Shown here piece after piece: positions 1 to 7,657 of a stretch of 28,849 nt of DNA. Position 1 is the first letter of the stretch. Each line of letters starts with the position of its first letter. The position numbers and the translations under genes are program-made. The notes under the pieces were generated by a model that ran no database searches, had not been told where the DNA came from, and saw nothing but the letters and a program-made list of their open reading frames with translations. The stretch lies in contig JAEWIK010000115.1 of NCBI GenBank assembly GCA_023387135.1, positions 1 to 28,849 of the forward strand, written 5' to 3'. The DNA comes from Actinomycetes bacterium. GTDB lineage: Bacteria > Actinomycetota > Actinomycetes > Propionibacteriales > Propionibacteriaceae.

Positions 1-94
1 GGCCCGGACGGCGCGGGGTTCGGCGGGGGTCGGCGAGGGTAGGGGGCAGGCAGTGGCGGGCGGCACGCGCACCCGCCGGCGAAGGAGGAGCGAG

Positions 95-256
95 ATGGGT
101 GACGACAGGTTCTGTCCGGTGTGCGGCAAGCCGATCCGCGAACGGGCCGGCGCCTGGATGGTCGACTACGAGGGGACCACGTACGAACTGTGCTCGCGCG
201 AGTGCCGGGACGCCTTCGAAGCCGACCCGGGGCGGTACCTGAGCAAGACGCATTGA
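95..256 (+). CDS. Small YHS-domain (Cys-rich) protein
   Basis: This 53-residue protein looks like a stand-alone YHS domain, a short metal-binding fold found alone or attached to metal-handling enzymes. A CPVCG pair of cysteines sits near the N-terminus, followed by a VDYEGTTYELCSRECRDAF stretch with two more cysteines and the pattern F-x-x-D-P-x-x-Y that closes YHS domains. The start at 95 is chosen because GGAGGAG lies just upstream at 84-90. An upstream in-frame start at 53 would only add an Arg-rich stretch that covers the ribosome binding site. No partner enzyme is adjacent, so the metal and role are unknown. The family call is fairly secure; the function is not. Confidence 0.75.
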   Translation: MGDDRFCPVCGKPIRERAGAWMVDYEGTTYELCSRECRDAFEADPGRYLSKTH

Positions 257-388
257 GCCGGGGCCGTCGATCGATTGCCTAGTCGGGAGTTTCTTCGCCG
301 GCCGCGCTGGATAACAGCCAGAGGACGAAGGTCTACGTGGTAGTTCAAGCAGACGGACGACTCCACGGCGTGTGAAGGTCGGCTCTTG

Positions 389-1096
389 ATGACTCCCGTG
401 GCGAACGACGCCGGGCACCCCGAGGATCGCTCTGGGCTGAGCGACAGCCTGCGGCTGCTGACCGGCCCGGTCGTCGACCCGCAACTCCTCGTGACGCTCG
501 CGTCGGGAGTCCTCGGACGCAACGGGGTGCGCACCCACTGCGGCGTGACAGTGCTCCCCGAGGGGAGACCCCCGGAGACTGTCGCCGCGACCGACGACGT
601 CCCCGTGCGGATGGACTGGTTGCAGCACGAACTGGGCCAGGGGCCGCTCCTCGACGCCGGGAGCGGCGAGGTCGTGGTGGACGACCTGGCGCTGGAAGCC
701 GGGTGGCCCGACTTCGGGGTGATGGCGAAGGCGGTCATCGGCGTCCGCAGCCTGTTGACGACGCGCCACCTGCTCGACGACGGGCACTGGGTGGCGCTCA
801 GCTTCTACTCCGCGGCGCCGGCGGCTTTCGACGCCGCCTCCCGCAGCCGCGCGCGCCTGTTCGCCAAGATGGTTCCCCACACCGTCCGCCGGGTGGCCGC
901 CCGGGTGGCAGCCGACGTCGCCGAGGAGGCCGGGGGAGGCAGGATCGCCACGGCCCTCAGCCTGGTGATGGCACGCCACCGCGTGCCCCCGCCCGAGGCT
1001 TTCGACCTGCTCGTGCAGGCGTGCCGCGAGACCGGTGCCGGCCTGTACGACGTGGCGGTCGAGGTGGCCGTCACCGGAAGACTGCCGCAGCCGTGA
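389..1096 (+). CDS. GAF-ANTAR domain transcription antitermination regulator
   Basis: This is a 235-residue regulator with an N-terminal GAF-like sensor (about residues 20-165) and a C-terminal ANTAR domain (about 175-232). The ANTAR part shows the family pattern: ALSLVMARHRVPPPEAF, then a helix ending LYDVAVEVAVTGRLP. ANTAR proteins of actinobacteria bind paired hexaloop hairpins in nascent RNA and prevent termination. GAF domains usually sense a small ligand or redox state. The start could be TTG at 386 or ATG at 389; ATG is preferred, with GAAGG upstream. No dual-hairpin target could be identified next to the gene. It stands alone between the YHS gene and a small unknown gene, so its regulon cannot be inferred. 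Confidence 0.8.
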   Translation: MTPVANDAGHPEDRSGLSDSLRLLTGPVVDPQLLVTLASGVLGRNGVRTHCGVTVLPEGRPPETVAATDDVPVRMDWLQHELGQGPLLDAGSGEVVVDDLALEAGWPDFGVMAKAVIGVRSLLTTRHLLDDGHWVALSFYSAAPAAFDAASRSRARLFAKMVPHTVRRVAARVAADVAEEAGGGRIATALSLVMARHRVPPPEAFDLLVQACRETGAGLYDVAVEVAVTGRLPQP

Positions 1097-1122
1097 GACA
1101 GCCGGCACACAGGCTGGTGGCA

Positions 1123-1128
1123 TAGCAT
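1123..1128 (+). promoter_or_regulatory. Leaderless -10 element TAGCAT
   Basis: TAGCAT lies exactly 12 to 7 bases before the ATG at 1135, and no purine-rich ribosome binding site is present. This spacing would put the transcription start at the A of the ATG. No clear -35 hexamer is seen. Confidence 0.5.
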
Positions 1129-1134
1129 CCAGCC

Positions 1135-1341
1135 ATGGCAGAGATCCGCAAGCACGATCCCGCCGCGGGCAACGCCATCGCGCAGGCGCTGCGTGCCGCG
1201 ATGGGTGACCCTGTCCGTCCCGTGACGCCGGGGGAGACCAGACCCGCGGCCGCCGGAGGCAGGCCCGAGGCTCCCGCGTCCACGAGTTGGGTCACCCTCA
1301 GCGTCACGGCTCCCGCAGATTCCGAGGACGACGCCGAGTAG
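1135..1341 (+). CDS. Hypothetical 68-residue protein
   Basis: I do not recognise this protein. It begins MAEIRKHDPAAGNAIAQAL and predicts a short amphipathic N-terminal helix. A Pro/Ala/Gly-rich disordered middle follows, then a Ser/Thr/Val stretch (SWVTLSVTAP) and an acidic tail (DSEDDAE). There is no signal peptide, membrane segment or cysteine. Support for it being real is the well-placed TAGCAT hexamer upstream, the absence of a competing ORF of known function, and its position on the same strand as its neighbours. It sits 47 bases before the amidohydrolase start, but that gene has its own candidate -10, so the two need not be cotranscribed. Confidence 0.55.
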   Translation: MAEIRKHDPAAGNAIAQALRAAMGDPVRPVTPGETRPAAAGGRPEAPASTSWVTLSVTAPADSEDDAE

Positions 1342-1376
1342 GCGGCCCCGGTCGTGCCGATCCGCGGTTGTTCGGG

Positions 1377-1382
1377 CAGGCT
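1377..1382 (+). promoter_or_regulatory. Possible leaderless -10 element CAGGCT
   Basis: CAGGCT lies 12 to 7 bases before the GTG at 1389. It differs from the TAGGCT found before two other genes here only at the first base. It is weak alone, but the position matches the pattern seen elsewhere in the window. Confidence 0.3.
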
Positions 1383-1388
1383 TGGCCC

Positions 1389-2891
1389 GTGCGAGAAGAG
1401 TCGGGCCCCCCGCCAACCGCCGACGGACGCATGGTCCGCCGCCTCAGGCTGAGGCGTGCGCGGCTCGCGGGAGACGGTGGCGACCCTGTCGACGTGACGC
1501 TGGCTGACGGCAGGGTGGTGGCGATCGGAGCTGCAGCCGGCGGGGCCGACCCCGTCGAGACGGTCGACCTCGAGGGCAGGTGGGTGCTGCCCGGCCTGGC
1601 GGACAACCACGTCCACCTGCTGCACTGGGCGAAGGCAAGCCGCCGGCTCGACCTGTCCGGGACGGAGTCGGCGGCGGAGGCCGTCGCCCTCGTGGCGGCG
1701 CGGCTCGCCGGTGCGCGGGAGGTGGTCGGGTACGGCTTCCGCGACGCGCTGTGGCAGGACGTCCCGACTGTCGCGGCGCTGGACGAGGCCGCGGGCGCGA
1801 CCCCCGTCGTGCTGGTGAGCGGCGACCTCCACTGTGCCTGGCTGAACTCGGCCGCGCTGCGCAGGCACGGGCTCGACCCGGTGCCGGGTCTGGTCAGGGA
1901 GGAACCCGCCTTCGCCGTCATGCGAGAGATCGACGACGTCGGCGACGCGACGATGGACGCGTGGGCAGTCGAGGCGCTGCGCCGGGCGGCGGCGCGCGGC
2001 GTGACCCGGATCACCGATCTCGAGATGCGCTGGGGCTTCGACGACTGGGCGAGGCGCGCCGCTGCCGGGCCGCTCCCCGTCAGGGTCGACGTGGGCTTCT
2101 ACGCCCCCGACCTGGAGCGCGTTGTCGGGTCGGGCTGGCGCACCGGGGACCCGGTGGCGGGCACCGCGGGCAGGGCGTCGGTGGGACCGCTGAAGATCAT
2201 CACCGACGGCTCGCTCAACACCAGGACCGCCTGGTGTGTCGACCCCTACCCGGGGCTCGGGCCGGACGAGAACCGGTACGGCGTCGCGTCCGTGCCCTAC
2301 GACGTCCTCGTCCCGTTGCTGGCGACCGCGACGGCAGGCGGCCTGCGGGTCGCGGTCCATGCCATCGGGGACAGGGCGAACCAGGTGGCGCTCGACGCCT
2401 TCGAGGCGACCGGCGCCACCGGCTCCATCGAGCACGCCCAGTTGCTGCTCGGTGAGGATGTCGCGAGGTTCGCCAGGCTCGGCGTCGTGGCGAGCATGCA
2501 GCCCGAGCACGCCATGGACGACCGTGACGTCGCCGACCGCTACTGGCACGGCAGGACCGACAGGGCGTTCAGGCTGCGCGACCTGCACGCCGCAGGCGTC
2601 ACGCTCGCCCTCGGTTCGGACGCGCCGGTGGCGCCGCTCGACCCGTGGATCACGATGGCGGCCGCTGTGACGCGCTCCCGGGACGGCAGGGAACCGTGGC
2701 ACCCCGAACAGGCCGTCGACCTGGCGACGGCCCTCGGCGCGTCGACGGGCGGCGTCGGGGTTGTCACAGCGGGCCTGCCCGCGGACCTCACCGTCGTCGA
2801 GCGGGATCCCTTCACGGCGTCCGGCGACGACCTGCGGGCCATGCGGGTCTGGGGGACGATGCTCGCGGGGGAGTGGACCTACCGGGCCTGA
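1389..2891 (+). CDS. Amidohydrolase family 3 (YtcJ-like) metal-dependent hydrolase
   Basis: This is a 500-residue TIM-barrel metallohydrolase of the amidohydrolase superfamily, closest in layout to YtcJ/amidohydrolase-3 proteins that cleave C-N bonds of unknown amide substrates. Visible metal-ligand motifs are H74-x-H76 in DNHVHLLH, the lysine in GPLKIITDGSLN (K269), H324 in VHAIGD, H349 in SIEHAQ and D411 in GSDAPVAP. An N-terminal beta-sandwich piece (DVTLADGRVVAIG) and a C-terminal PADLTVV strand complete the fold. The start was taken as GTG 1389; ATG 1431 is also possible. The C-terminus overlaps the convergent deacylase gene by 13 bases. No transporter or pathway partner is adjacent, so the substrate is unknown. 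Confidence 0.85.
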   Translation: MREESGPPPTADGRMVRRLRLRRARLAGDGGDPVDVTLADGRVVAIGAAAGGADPVETVDLEGRWVLPGLADNHVHLLHWAKASRRLDLSGTESAAEAVALVAARLAGAREVVGYGFRDALWQDVPTVAALDEAAGATPVVLVSGDLHCAWLNSAALRRHGLDPVPGLVREEPAFAVMREIDDVGDATMDAWAVEALRRAAARGVTRITDLEMRWGFDDWARRAAAGPLPVRVDVGFYAPDLERVVGSGWRTGDPVAGTAGRASVGPLKIITDGSLNTRTAWCVDPYPGLGPDENRYGVASVPYDVLVPLLATATAGGLRVAVHAIGDRANQVALDAFEATGATGSIEHAQLLLGEDVARFARLGVVASMQPEHAMDDRDVADRYWHGRTDRAFRLRDLHAAGVTLALGSDAPVAPLDPWITMAAAVTRSRDGREPWHPEQAVDLATALGASTGGVGVVTAGLPADLTVVERDPFTASGDDLRAMRVWGTMLAGEWTYRA

Positions 2892-3361
2892 ACCTCGTCG
2901 CCGGGCTCGGCGACCGACGCCACCAGCGGAAGGGCCGCCACCCGCAGGATGTCGTCGGCGTCGAGTTCGAGGGTCGTCTCGGCGGTGCCCCCGCCGCAGT
3001 AGACCTTTCCCATCCCGGGGACCGCGGCGTCGAGCAGCACCACGACCGAGGCGGCGTCGCACACCGGGCTGACCCCTCCCGGCTCCATCCCGGCGACGGC
3101 GAGCAGCTCGGGCGGCGCCTGCCTCAGCTTCGATCGCGGGACTGCCAACGCCTGTGCGACGGCCCCGTAGCGGGCACGCCACTCGCCCCTGATGCCCACC
3201 AGCGCGAGGCGTCCGTCGGGCAGTTCGAAGGCCAGGGTCTTCACCGAGGTCGCGTGGTCGAAGCGGGTCAGGTGCGGGTCCGAGGCGGTCCGCGCCGCCG
3301 GGTGCGTGTGCAGGACGAAGTCGATACCCGCTGCTTCCAGCGCCTGCACGGGCGTACGCAT
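2879..3361 (-). CDS. ybaK: YbaK/EbsC-family aminoacyl-tRNA deacylase
   Basis: This 160-residue protein has the YbaK/ProX editing fold. Members hydrolyse mischarged aminoacyl-tRNA in trans, typically Cys-tRNA(Pro) for YbaK. The N-terminus shows VLHTHPAA, and the conserved lysine lies in SVKTLAFEL (K41). A Gly-rich GMEPGGVSP loop and a CGGGTAETTLELDADDIL segment match the family C-terminal half. The start is the ATG at 3361: an upstream in-frame ATG at 3376 would overlap the sequence AGGAG that serves as ribosome binding site. The gene converges with the amidohydrolase and is divergent from rnhA, sharing a 71-bp intergenic region. Family assignment is good; exact tRNA specificity (YbaK versus a relaxed homologue) is not determinable here. 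Confidence 0.85.
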   Translation of the reverse strand: MRTPVQALEAAGIDFVLHTHPAARTASDPHLTRFDHATSVKTLAFELPDGRLALVGIRGEWRARYGAVAQALAVPRSKLRQAPPELLAVAGMEPGGVSPVCDAASVVVLLDAAVPGMGKVYCGGGTAETTLELDADDILRVAALPLVASVAEPGDEVQAR

Positions 3362-3390
3362 GGCAGTTCTCCTCACATCCGTCGTCCGTC

Positions 3391-3396
3391 AGGGTA
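3391..3396 (-). promoter_or_regulatory. Possible -10 element for the YbaK gene
   Basis: On the minus strand TACCCT fits TANNNT and would give a 5' leader of roughly 20-25 bases containing the GAGGAG ribosome binding site. No convincing -35 is visible. Confidence 0.25.
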
Positions 3397-3419
3397 TGAG
3401 CCAGTTCACGGCGACCCGC

Positions 3420-3425
3420 TAGCAT
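3420..3425 (+). promoter_or_regulatory. Leaderless -10 element TAGCAT before rnhA
   Basis: TAGCAT, the same hexamer as at 1123, ends seven bases before the GTG at 3433. No ribosome binding site precedes this GTG. Confidence 0.45.
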
Positions 3426-3432
3426 TCCGCGG

Positions 3433-3912
3433 GTGAGTCCAGGGATCCCGAGCGTAGACGCACCGAGCGGTCGTACCCGCGTGCTGATCTACACAGACGG
3501 TGCCTGCAAGGGCAATCCCGGGCCAGGGGGCTGGGGAGTGTGGCTGCGCAGCGGCGGGCACACCCGCGAGTTGTTCGGCGGCGACGAGCTCACGACCAAC
3601 CAGCGCATGGAACTCACCGCCGCCATCCAGGCGCTCAAGGTGCTCACCCGTCCCTGCGATGTCGTGCTCTACAGCGACAGCCGGTACGTGGTCGAAGGAA
3701 TCACGAAATGGGTGCACGGCTGGAAGAAGAACGGCTGGAAGACCGCCGCCAAGCAACCGGTGAAGAACGACGACCTGTGGCGCGAGCTCGACGAGGTGGC
3801 CCAGCGGCATCGCATCGACTGGCGCTGGGTGAAGGGGCACGCCGGCGACGAGGGCAACGAGCGGGCCGACGCGCTGGCGAACCTCGGAGTGACGCAGGCG
3901 CTCACGTCCTGA
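3433..3912 (+). CDS. rnhA: Ribonuclease HI
   Basis: RNase HI cleaves the RNA strand of RNA-DNA hybrids in R-loops and lagging-strand primers. The 159-residue protein carries the full catalytic set: D22 in [17 protein letters not shown]60 in NQRMELTA, D82 in [10 protein letters not shown] and D146 in NERADALAN, with the assisting H136 in [10 protein letters not shown]. The basic substrate-binding region is present as [12 protein letters not shown]. The length matches single-domain bacterial enzymes, with about 14 extra residues at the N-terminus from the GTG start. It stands before the M20 peptidase gene with a 47-base gap, and that gene has its own leaderless-type -10 element. Confidence 0.95.
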   Translation: MSPGIPSVDAPSGRTRVLIYTDGACKGNPGPGGWGVWLRSGGHTRELFGGDELTTNQRMELTAAIQALKVLTRPCDVVLYSDSRYVVEGITKWVHGWKKNGWKTAAKQPVKNDDLWRELDEVAQRHRIDWRWVKGHAGDEGNERADALANLGVTQALTS

Positions 3913-3947
3913 TCGCGGCGCTCCCCGCCGCCCACCGGCGCCCGGCG

Positions 3948-3953
3948 TAGGCT
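3948..3953 (+). promoter_or_regulatory. Leaderless -10 element TAGGCT before M20 peptidase
   Basis: TAGGCT lies exactly 12 to 7 bases before the ATG at 3960. The bases between (GCGGCC) contain no ribosome binding site, so transcription from the start codon is likely. Confidence 0.5.
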
Positions 3954-3959
3954 GCGGCC

Positions 3960-5324
3960 ATGCCCGACCCCTCCGCACCGACAGGCGATGTCGCGGCGCG
4001 TCCCGGGATCGCCGAGCGCCTCGGCAGGATGATCAGGATCGAGACCGTCTCCGCTGACCCACAGGCGCGCGACGGCGGCGCCTTCGACGAGTTCCGCGCG
4101 CTGCTCAAGGAGCTGTACCCGCTGGTCCACGGCAGCCTCGAACGCGAGCTCATCGAGCCGCTCGGACTGGTCTACAGGTGGCCCGCCGGAGACGCCGGAC
4201 GCGATGACGCAGAGCCCGTCGTGCTCATGGCGCACTGGGACGTCGTCCCCGTCACCGGTCAGGACTGGAAGGTGCCGCCGTTCGGCGGCGAGGTGTCCGA
4301 CGGGGCGGTGTGGGGACGCGGCGCGCTGGACGACAAGGGCCACCTCTGCGTCCTGCTGGAGGCGGTGGAGAACCTGCTCGCGGCGGGGTTCGCGCCCGCG
4401 CGCACCGTCTACCTCTGCCTCGGAGGCGACGAGGAGGTGTTCGGCGCGTCGGGGGCGGGCATCGCCGAGGCGCTGCACGCTCGGGGCATCGTCCCGTGGC
4501 TCGTGCTCGACGAGGGAGGAGCCGTCACCGAGGTGCCGTTCCCCGGCGTCGAGGGCATGTTCGCGATGGTCGGCCTCGGCGAGAAGGGCGTGGCCACGCT
4601 GGAGCTCTCCGCGAGCGGCAGCGCCGGTCACGCGTCGGCGCCCCAGGGGCTCACCGCCGTGACGAGGCTGGCCAGGGCGGTCGGCAGGCTGTCCCGCAAT
4701 CCTTTCTCGCCGCGCGTGGCGCGCACCGTCACGCAGACCTTCGAGGCGTTGTCACAGCACGCTTCCGGGACCGCGCGACCCCTGTTGCGGCTCGCCGCGC
4801 GGCTGCCCCGGCTGGCGGGGAGGTTCTTGGTGGCTGCCGGCGGGGAGACAGCGGCGATGGTGCGGACGACCGTCGCCCCCACCATGCTCGCCGCAGGGAC
4901 AGCGCCCAATGTGCTGCCCGGGTCGGCGACGGCGATCGTGAACGTCAGGGTCAACCTCGGCGAGACCGTCGAGCAGGTCAGGCGGCGGATCGAGCGGGCG
5001 GTCGGCGACCCCGAGGTGCAGGTGCGCGTGGTGGAGGGGTACGACCCCACGCCCGAGTCGCCCACCGACTGCCGGCAGTTCGAGCTGCTGGAACGCGCCG
5101 TGCTGGCCTCCTACCCTGACGCGCCGGTCGTCCCTTACCTCACGATGGCGGCCACCGACTCGCGGCACTGGCACAGGTTCGCGCCCGCCGTCTACAGGTT
5201 CTCCCCGCTGGCGATGAGTGCGGCCGAGCGGGCGAGCATCCACGGCCCCGACGAGCGGCTCTCGCTCGACGGCCTGCGCCGCGGCGAACTGTTCTACAGG
5301 GCCTTGCTCACCGACCTGGCCTGA
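3960..5324 (+). CDS. M20-family metallopeptidase (carboxypeptidase S/dipeptidase type)
   Basis: This 454-residue zinc peptidase belongs to the M20 family, which removes C-terminal residues from peptides or splits dipeptides and acylated amino acids. The metal centre is visible: H92 and D94 in LMAHWDVVPV, D124/D125 in WGRGALDDKGH, the glutamate pair E158-E159 in GGDEEVFG, and a late DSRHWH motif that supplies the last ligand region. A dimerisation lid (about residues 215-370) interrupts the catalytic domain, as usual. There is no signal peptide, so it is cytosolic. The MFS gene follows after 29 bases with its own strong ribosome binding site, so the two are probably cotranscribed, perhaps pairing transport with intracellular hydrolysis, but no substrate can be named. 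Confidence 0.9.
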   Translation: MPDPSAPTGDVAARPGIAERLGRMIRIETVSADPQARDGGAFDEFRALLKELYPLVHGSLERELIEPLGLVYRWPAGDAGRDDAEPVVLMAHWDVVPVTGQDWKVPPFGGEVSDGAVWGRGALDDKGHLCVLLEAVENLLAAGFAPARTVYLCLGGDEEVFGASGAGIAEALHARGIVPWLVLDEGGAVTEVPFPGVEGMFAMVGLGEKGVATLELSASGSAGHASAPQGLTAVTRLARAVGRLSRNPFSPRVARTVTQTFEALSQHASGTARPLLRLAARLPRLAGRFLVAAGGETAAMVRTTVAPTMLAAGTAPNVLPGSATAIVNVRVNLGETVEQVRRRIERAVGDPEVQVRVVEGYDPTPESPTDCRQFELLERAVLASYPDAPVVPYLTMAATDSRHWHRFAPAVYRFSPLAMSAAERASIHGPDERLSLDGLRRGELFYRALLTDLA

Positions 5325-5353
5325 GCACGCAGACACCATCACAAGGAGGCAGG

Positions 5354-6883
5354 GTGAGCCACCCCGTCGAACCCGGCGTGTCAGCGCCGGCAGCGCCCGG
5401 CCCGGGGCGCATCCGCTTCGGCACGCTGGCGGGAGTCGTGGGGTTCCTCGCGTTCGTCGAGCTGACCAGCGGCGTCATCCAGGGCTTCTACACCCCGCTG
5501 CTCACCGACATAGCCCGGTACCTCCAGGTCCCCGACGCCGACGTGAACTGGCTGGAGGGAGGCCAGGCGATTGTGGCAGCGATCATCGTGCCTGCCTTCT
5601 CCAAGCTGGGGGACATGGTCGGGCACAAGCGGATGCTGCTTGTGTCGACGGCGCTCACTGCCGTCGCCGGCTACGGGCTCGTCGCCACCGCGAACTTCTG
5701 GTGGTTCCTGCTGGCCTGGTCGCTCATGGGTTTCTACGTGGTGTGGCTGCCGCTGGAGACCGCGCTGATCTACAACAGGGCGCGCTCCACCGGGCACGCC
5801 GCCACCCTGACGCGCCGGGCCGCCGGGCTGCTGGTCGCCGCCCTGGAACTCGGGGTCATCGCGTCGGCGCTCGCCGCCGGAGTGCTCATCGACGTCATGC
5901 CGCTGCGGATCGCGCTCGCGATCCCCGCGGTCGCCATCACAGTCTGCTTCTTCGTGATCTGGCTGGGAGTGCGGGAGACCCCGGACGTCACCGGCGGCAC
6001 CTTCGACACCGGCGGCATGGTGCTGGTGAGCGTGGCGCTGCTCGGCTTCACCGGCGGGCTGTTCCTGCTGCGCGTCAACGGCCCCGGCAGCCCGCTGTCG
6101 TGGTTGGCGATCCTCGTCGGCATGGCGCTCTTCGTGCCCTTCGTGCTGTACGAGCGCAGGCAGCCGGACCCCCTGATCGACGTCGGCATGTTCGCCTCGC
6201 CGGCGCTGTGGCCGGTCTTCCTCACGGCGGGGCTGTTCGGGGTGAGCGTGCTCGGGGCCCAGGCACCGCTGTCGACCTTCGCGCGGACCGACCCCGCGCT
6301 GGTGGGCTACGGACTGGGGGCCTCGGCGGGGCTGACGAGCATCCTGATCGGTGCCTACGTGCTCTCCCTCACCATCGGTGCGCTGCTGCTGCCGGTGGTG
6401 ACGACCGTCGTCCGTCCGCGGGTGGCGCTGATCGGCGCGAGCCTCCTGGTCGCGCTCGGCTACCTGCTGTTCCTGCCCTTCCACGGGAGCTATGCCGAGG
6501 CGCTGACGAACATGATCATCGCGGGCATCGGCTCGGGTGCCCTGGTGGCAGCACTGCCCGCCGCCGCGGCCGCCGCGGCGCCGGACCACCAGACGGGGGT
6601 CGCCACGGGGCTGACCAACTCGGTGAAGACTGTCGGCGGGGCGGTCGCCTCGGCGGTGTTCGGCGTCGCCCTCGCCACCCACGCCGCGGGGTCGGCCTCG
6701 GAAGGCACGACGGCAGGGTCGTTCGAGGGCTACCTGACGGTCTGGACGGTGTACGGCCTGACGGCGGTCGTGGCGGCGATAGCCCTGCTGTTCGTGCCTC
6801 GCACCGCCTTCAGCGACGAGCACTCGCGCCGAGAGCCGCCTCCATCGTCCGGTCGATCTGGGGCAGCGGAACCGGCAGCGTGA
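5354..6883 (+). CDS. MFS transporter, probable 14-TM drug/proton antiporter type
   Basis: This is a 509-residue integral membrane protein of the major facilitator superfamily. Its length and spread of hydrophobic segments fit the 14-helix DHA2 layout rather than the 12-helix one. The motif-A region between helices 2 and 3 reads SKLGDMVGHKRM. The GTG start at 5354 is supported by AAGGAGG upstream at 5342-5348. The gene follows the M20 peptidase by 29 bases. Its 3' end overlaps a convergent TetR regulator gene by 74 bases. Such pairs often control efflux of toxic compounds, so export of a small molecule is plausible, but the substrate is unknown. Confidence 0.85.
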   Translation: MSHPVEPGVSAPAAPGPGRIRFGTLAGVVGFLAFVELTSGVIQGFYTPLLTDIARYLQVPDADVNWLEGGQAIVAAIIVPAFSKLGDMVGHKRMLLVSTALTAVAGYGLVATANFWWFLLAWSLMGFYVVWLPLETALIYNRARSTGHAATLTRRAAGLLVAALELGVIASALAAGVLIDVMPLRIALAIPAVAITVCFFVIWLGVRETPDVTGGTFDTGGMVLVSVALLGFTGGLFLLRVNGPGSPLSWLAILVGMALFVPFVLYERRQPDPLIDVGMFASPALWPVFLTAGLFGVSVLGAQAPLSTFARTDPALVGYGLGASAGLTSILIGAYVLSLTIGALLLPVVTTVVRPRVALIGASLLVALGYLLFLPFHGSYAEALTNMIIAGIGSGALVAALPAAAAAAAPDHQTGVATGLTNSVKTVGGAVASAVFGVALATHAAGSASEGTTAGSFEGYLTVWTVYGLTAVVAAIALLFVPRTAFSDEHSRREPPPSSGRSGAAEPAA

Positions 6884-7427
6884 GCCTGCGCTCGCTGCGC
6901 AGCGAACGCAGGACGAGGGCCAGCGCCCGCTCGTACGCCGGCGGCGTGCCGTCCCTGCCTGCCTCGACGACCCCGTTGAGCATCGCCGCCGCGAGGTAGA
7001 CGTCGTCGACGGTGATGTCCTGGCGCACGGCGTGGGCGGCGTGGGCCTGTTCCAGCGCCCTGGTGAACATCTCCCTCGTCCGGGCGAGCACGTCGTCGAG
7101 CACCTCCGACGACCCGGCGGCCCGGACGACCGGCACGAGCCCGGGGATCCTGAGTTGCAGCTCGCAGATCTCGACCAGCAGGTGTTCGAGGACGTCCTCG
7201 GAGGGGTGGCCGGCGGCGAACGCCTCGAGCGCCGTCAGCCGGCGCTCCATGAGAGCCGCCACCAGGGCGGCCCGATTGGGGAAGTGGCGGTAGAGGGTGC
7301 CGCGTCCCACGTTGGCGCGCTGGGCGACGAGATCGAGGGGTGCCTCGACCCCTCGCTCCCGAAATACCTCGGTGGCGGCAGCGAGGATGCGCACCCTGTT
7401 ACGTCGTGCGTCGCGCCTCTGCTTCAC
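6810..7427 (-). CDS. TetR-family transcriptional regulator
   Basis: This 205-residue protein has an N-terminal TetR DNA-binding domain (about residues 8-56), including RILAAATEVFRERGVEAPL and the recognition segment ANVGRGTLYRHFPNRAALV. The C-terminal ligand-binding part is all-helical and not family-specific. The GTG start at 7427 is preceded on the minus strand by TAGTGT exactly 12 bases upstream and no ribosome binding site, which fits a leaderless transcript. The gene converges with the MFS transporter and overlaps its last 74 bases, so they are likely functionally linked. No clear palindromic operator was found near either promoter. The regulated promoter could be its own, the M20-MFS promoter or the mrp promoter. 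Confidence 0.9.
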   Translation of the reverse strand: MKQRRDARRNRVRILAAATEVFRERGVEAPLDLVAQRANVGRGTLYRHFPNRAALVAALMERRLTALEAFAAGHPSEDVLEHLLVEICELQLRIPGLVPVVRAAGSSEVLDDVLARTREMFTRALEQAHAAHAVRQDITVDDVYLAAAMLNGVVEAGRDGTPPAYERALALVLRSLRSERRLTLPVPLPQIDRTMEAALGASARR

Positions 7428-7433
7428 ACCGGC

Positions 7434-7439
7434 ACACTA
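7434..7439 (-). promoter_or_regulatory. Leaderless -10 element TAGTGT before the TetR gene
   Basis: Read on the minus strand, TAGTGT (TANNNT) lies 12 to 7 bases before the GTG start codon of the TetR gene. No ribosome binding site is present. Confidence 0.45.
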
Positions 7440-7591
7440 CCTACAGACCCCCCGCCGGATCACCCCCTCGCCGCCGACATTCTGCTTCCTTCCCTTGTCA
7501 CGGGGCAGTCACGAGACAGCCTGGTGGTGCAGCGGGGACGCCTGACCGCCTCAGCGGCGGCCCGGGGTGGTCGCAGGGTTTGCCCGCCCGT

Positions 7592-7597
7592 TAGGCT
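7592..7597 (+). promoter_or_regulatory. -10 element TAGGCT upstream of the mrp operon
   Basis: TAGGCT is identical to the hexamer before the M20 peptidase. It is the best promoter element in the 286-base gap between the TetR gene and mrpA. It would start transcription near 7604 and give a leader of about 110 bases before mrpA. No clear -35 is seen. Confidence 0.45.
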
Positions 7598-7603
7598 GTG
7601 CGC

Positions 7604-7657
7604 GTGAGGTATTTCGGGACTGTGGTTCCCGGGCATCGTGTGACGACGGCGCTTTAG
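7604..7657 (+). CDS. Candidate leaderless leader peptide (17 aa) upstream of mrpA
   Basis: A GTG at 7604 placed exactly 12 bases after the start of TAGGCT opens a 17-codon frame, MRYFGTVVPGHRVTTAL, ending at a TAG (7655-7657). Its geometry equals that of the leaderless genes elsewhere in the window. The second half of the frame lies inside a predicted RNA stem-loop (7628-7672). A short translated leader ahead of a transporter operon suggests translation-dependent control, but the peptide could also be a chance frame at the transcript start. It has no run of one amino acid of the kind seen in classical attenuators. Confidence 0.3.
   Translation: MRYFGTVVPGHRVTTAL

Noticed and set aside
1071..3425. 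784-codon open frame on the minus strand
   Set aside because: It runs antisense to a clear amidohydrolase and out of frame with the YbaK gene, and its translation is Arg/Gly/Pro-rich with no domain. It is a by-product of third-position GC bias.
7546..7557. CCGC-CTCA-GCGG hairpin upstream of the mrp promoter
   Set aside because: It has only four base pairs in GC-rich DNA, lies upstream of the predicted transcription start and is not tied to any gene end.
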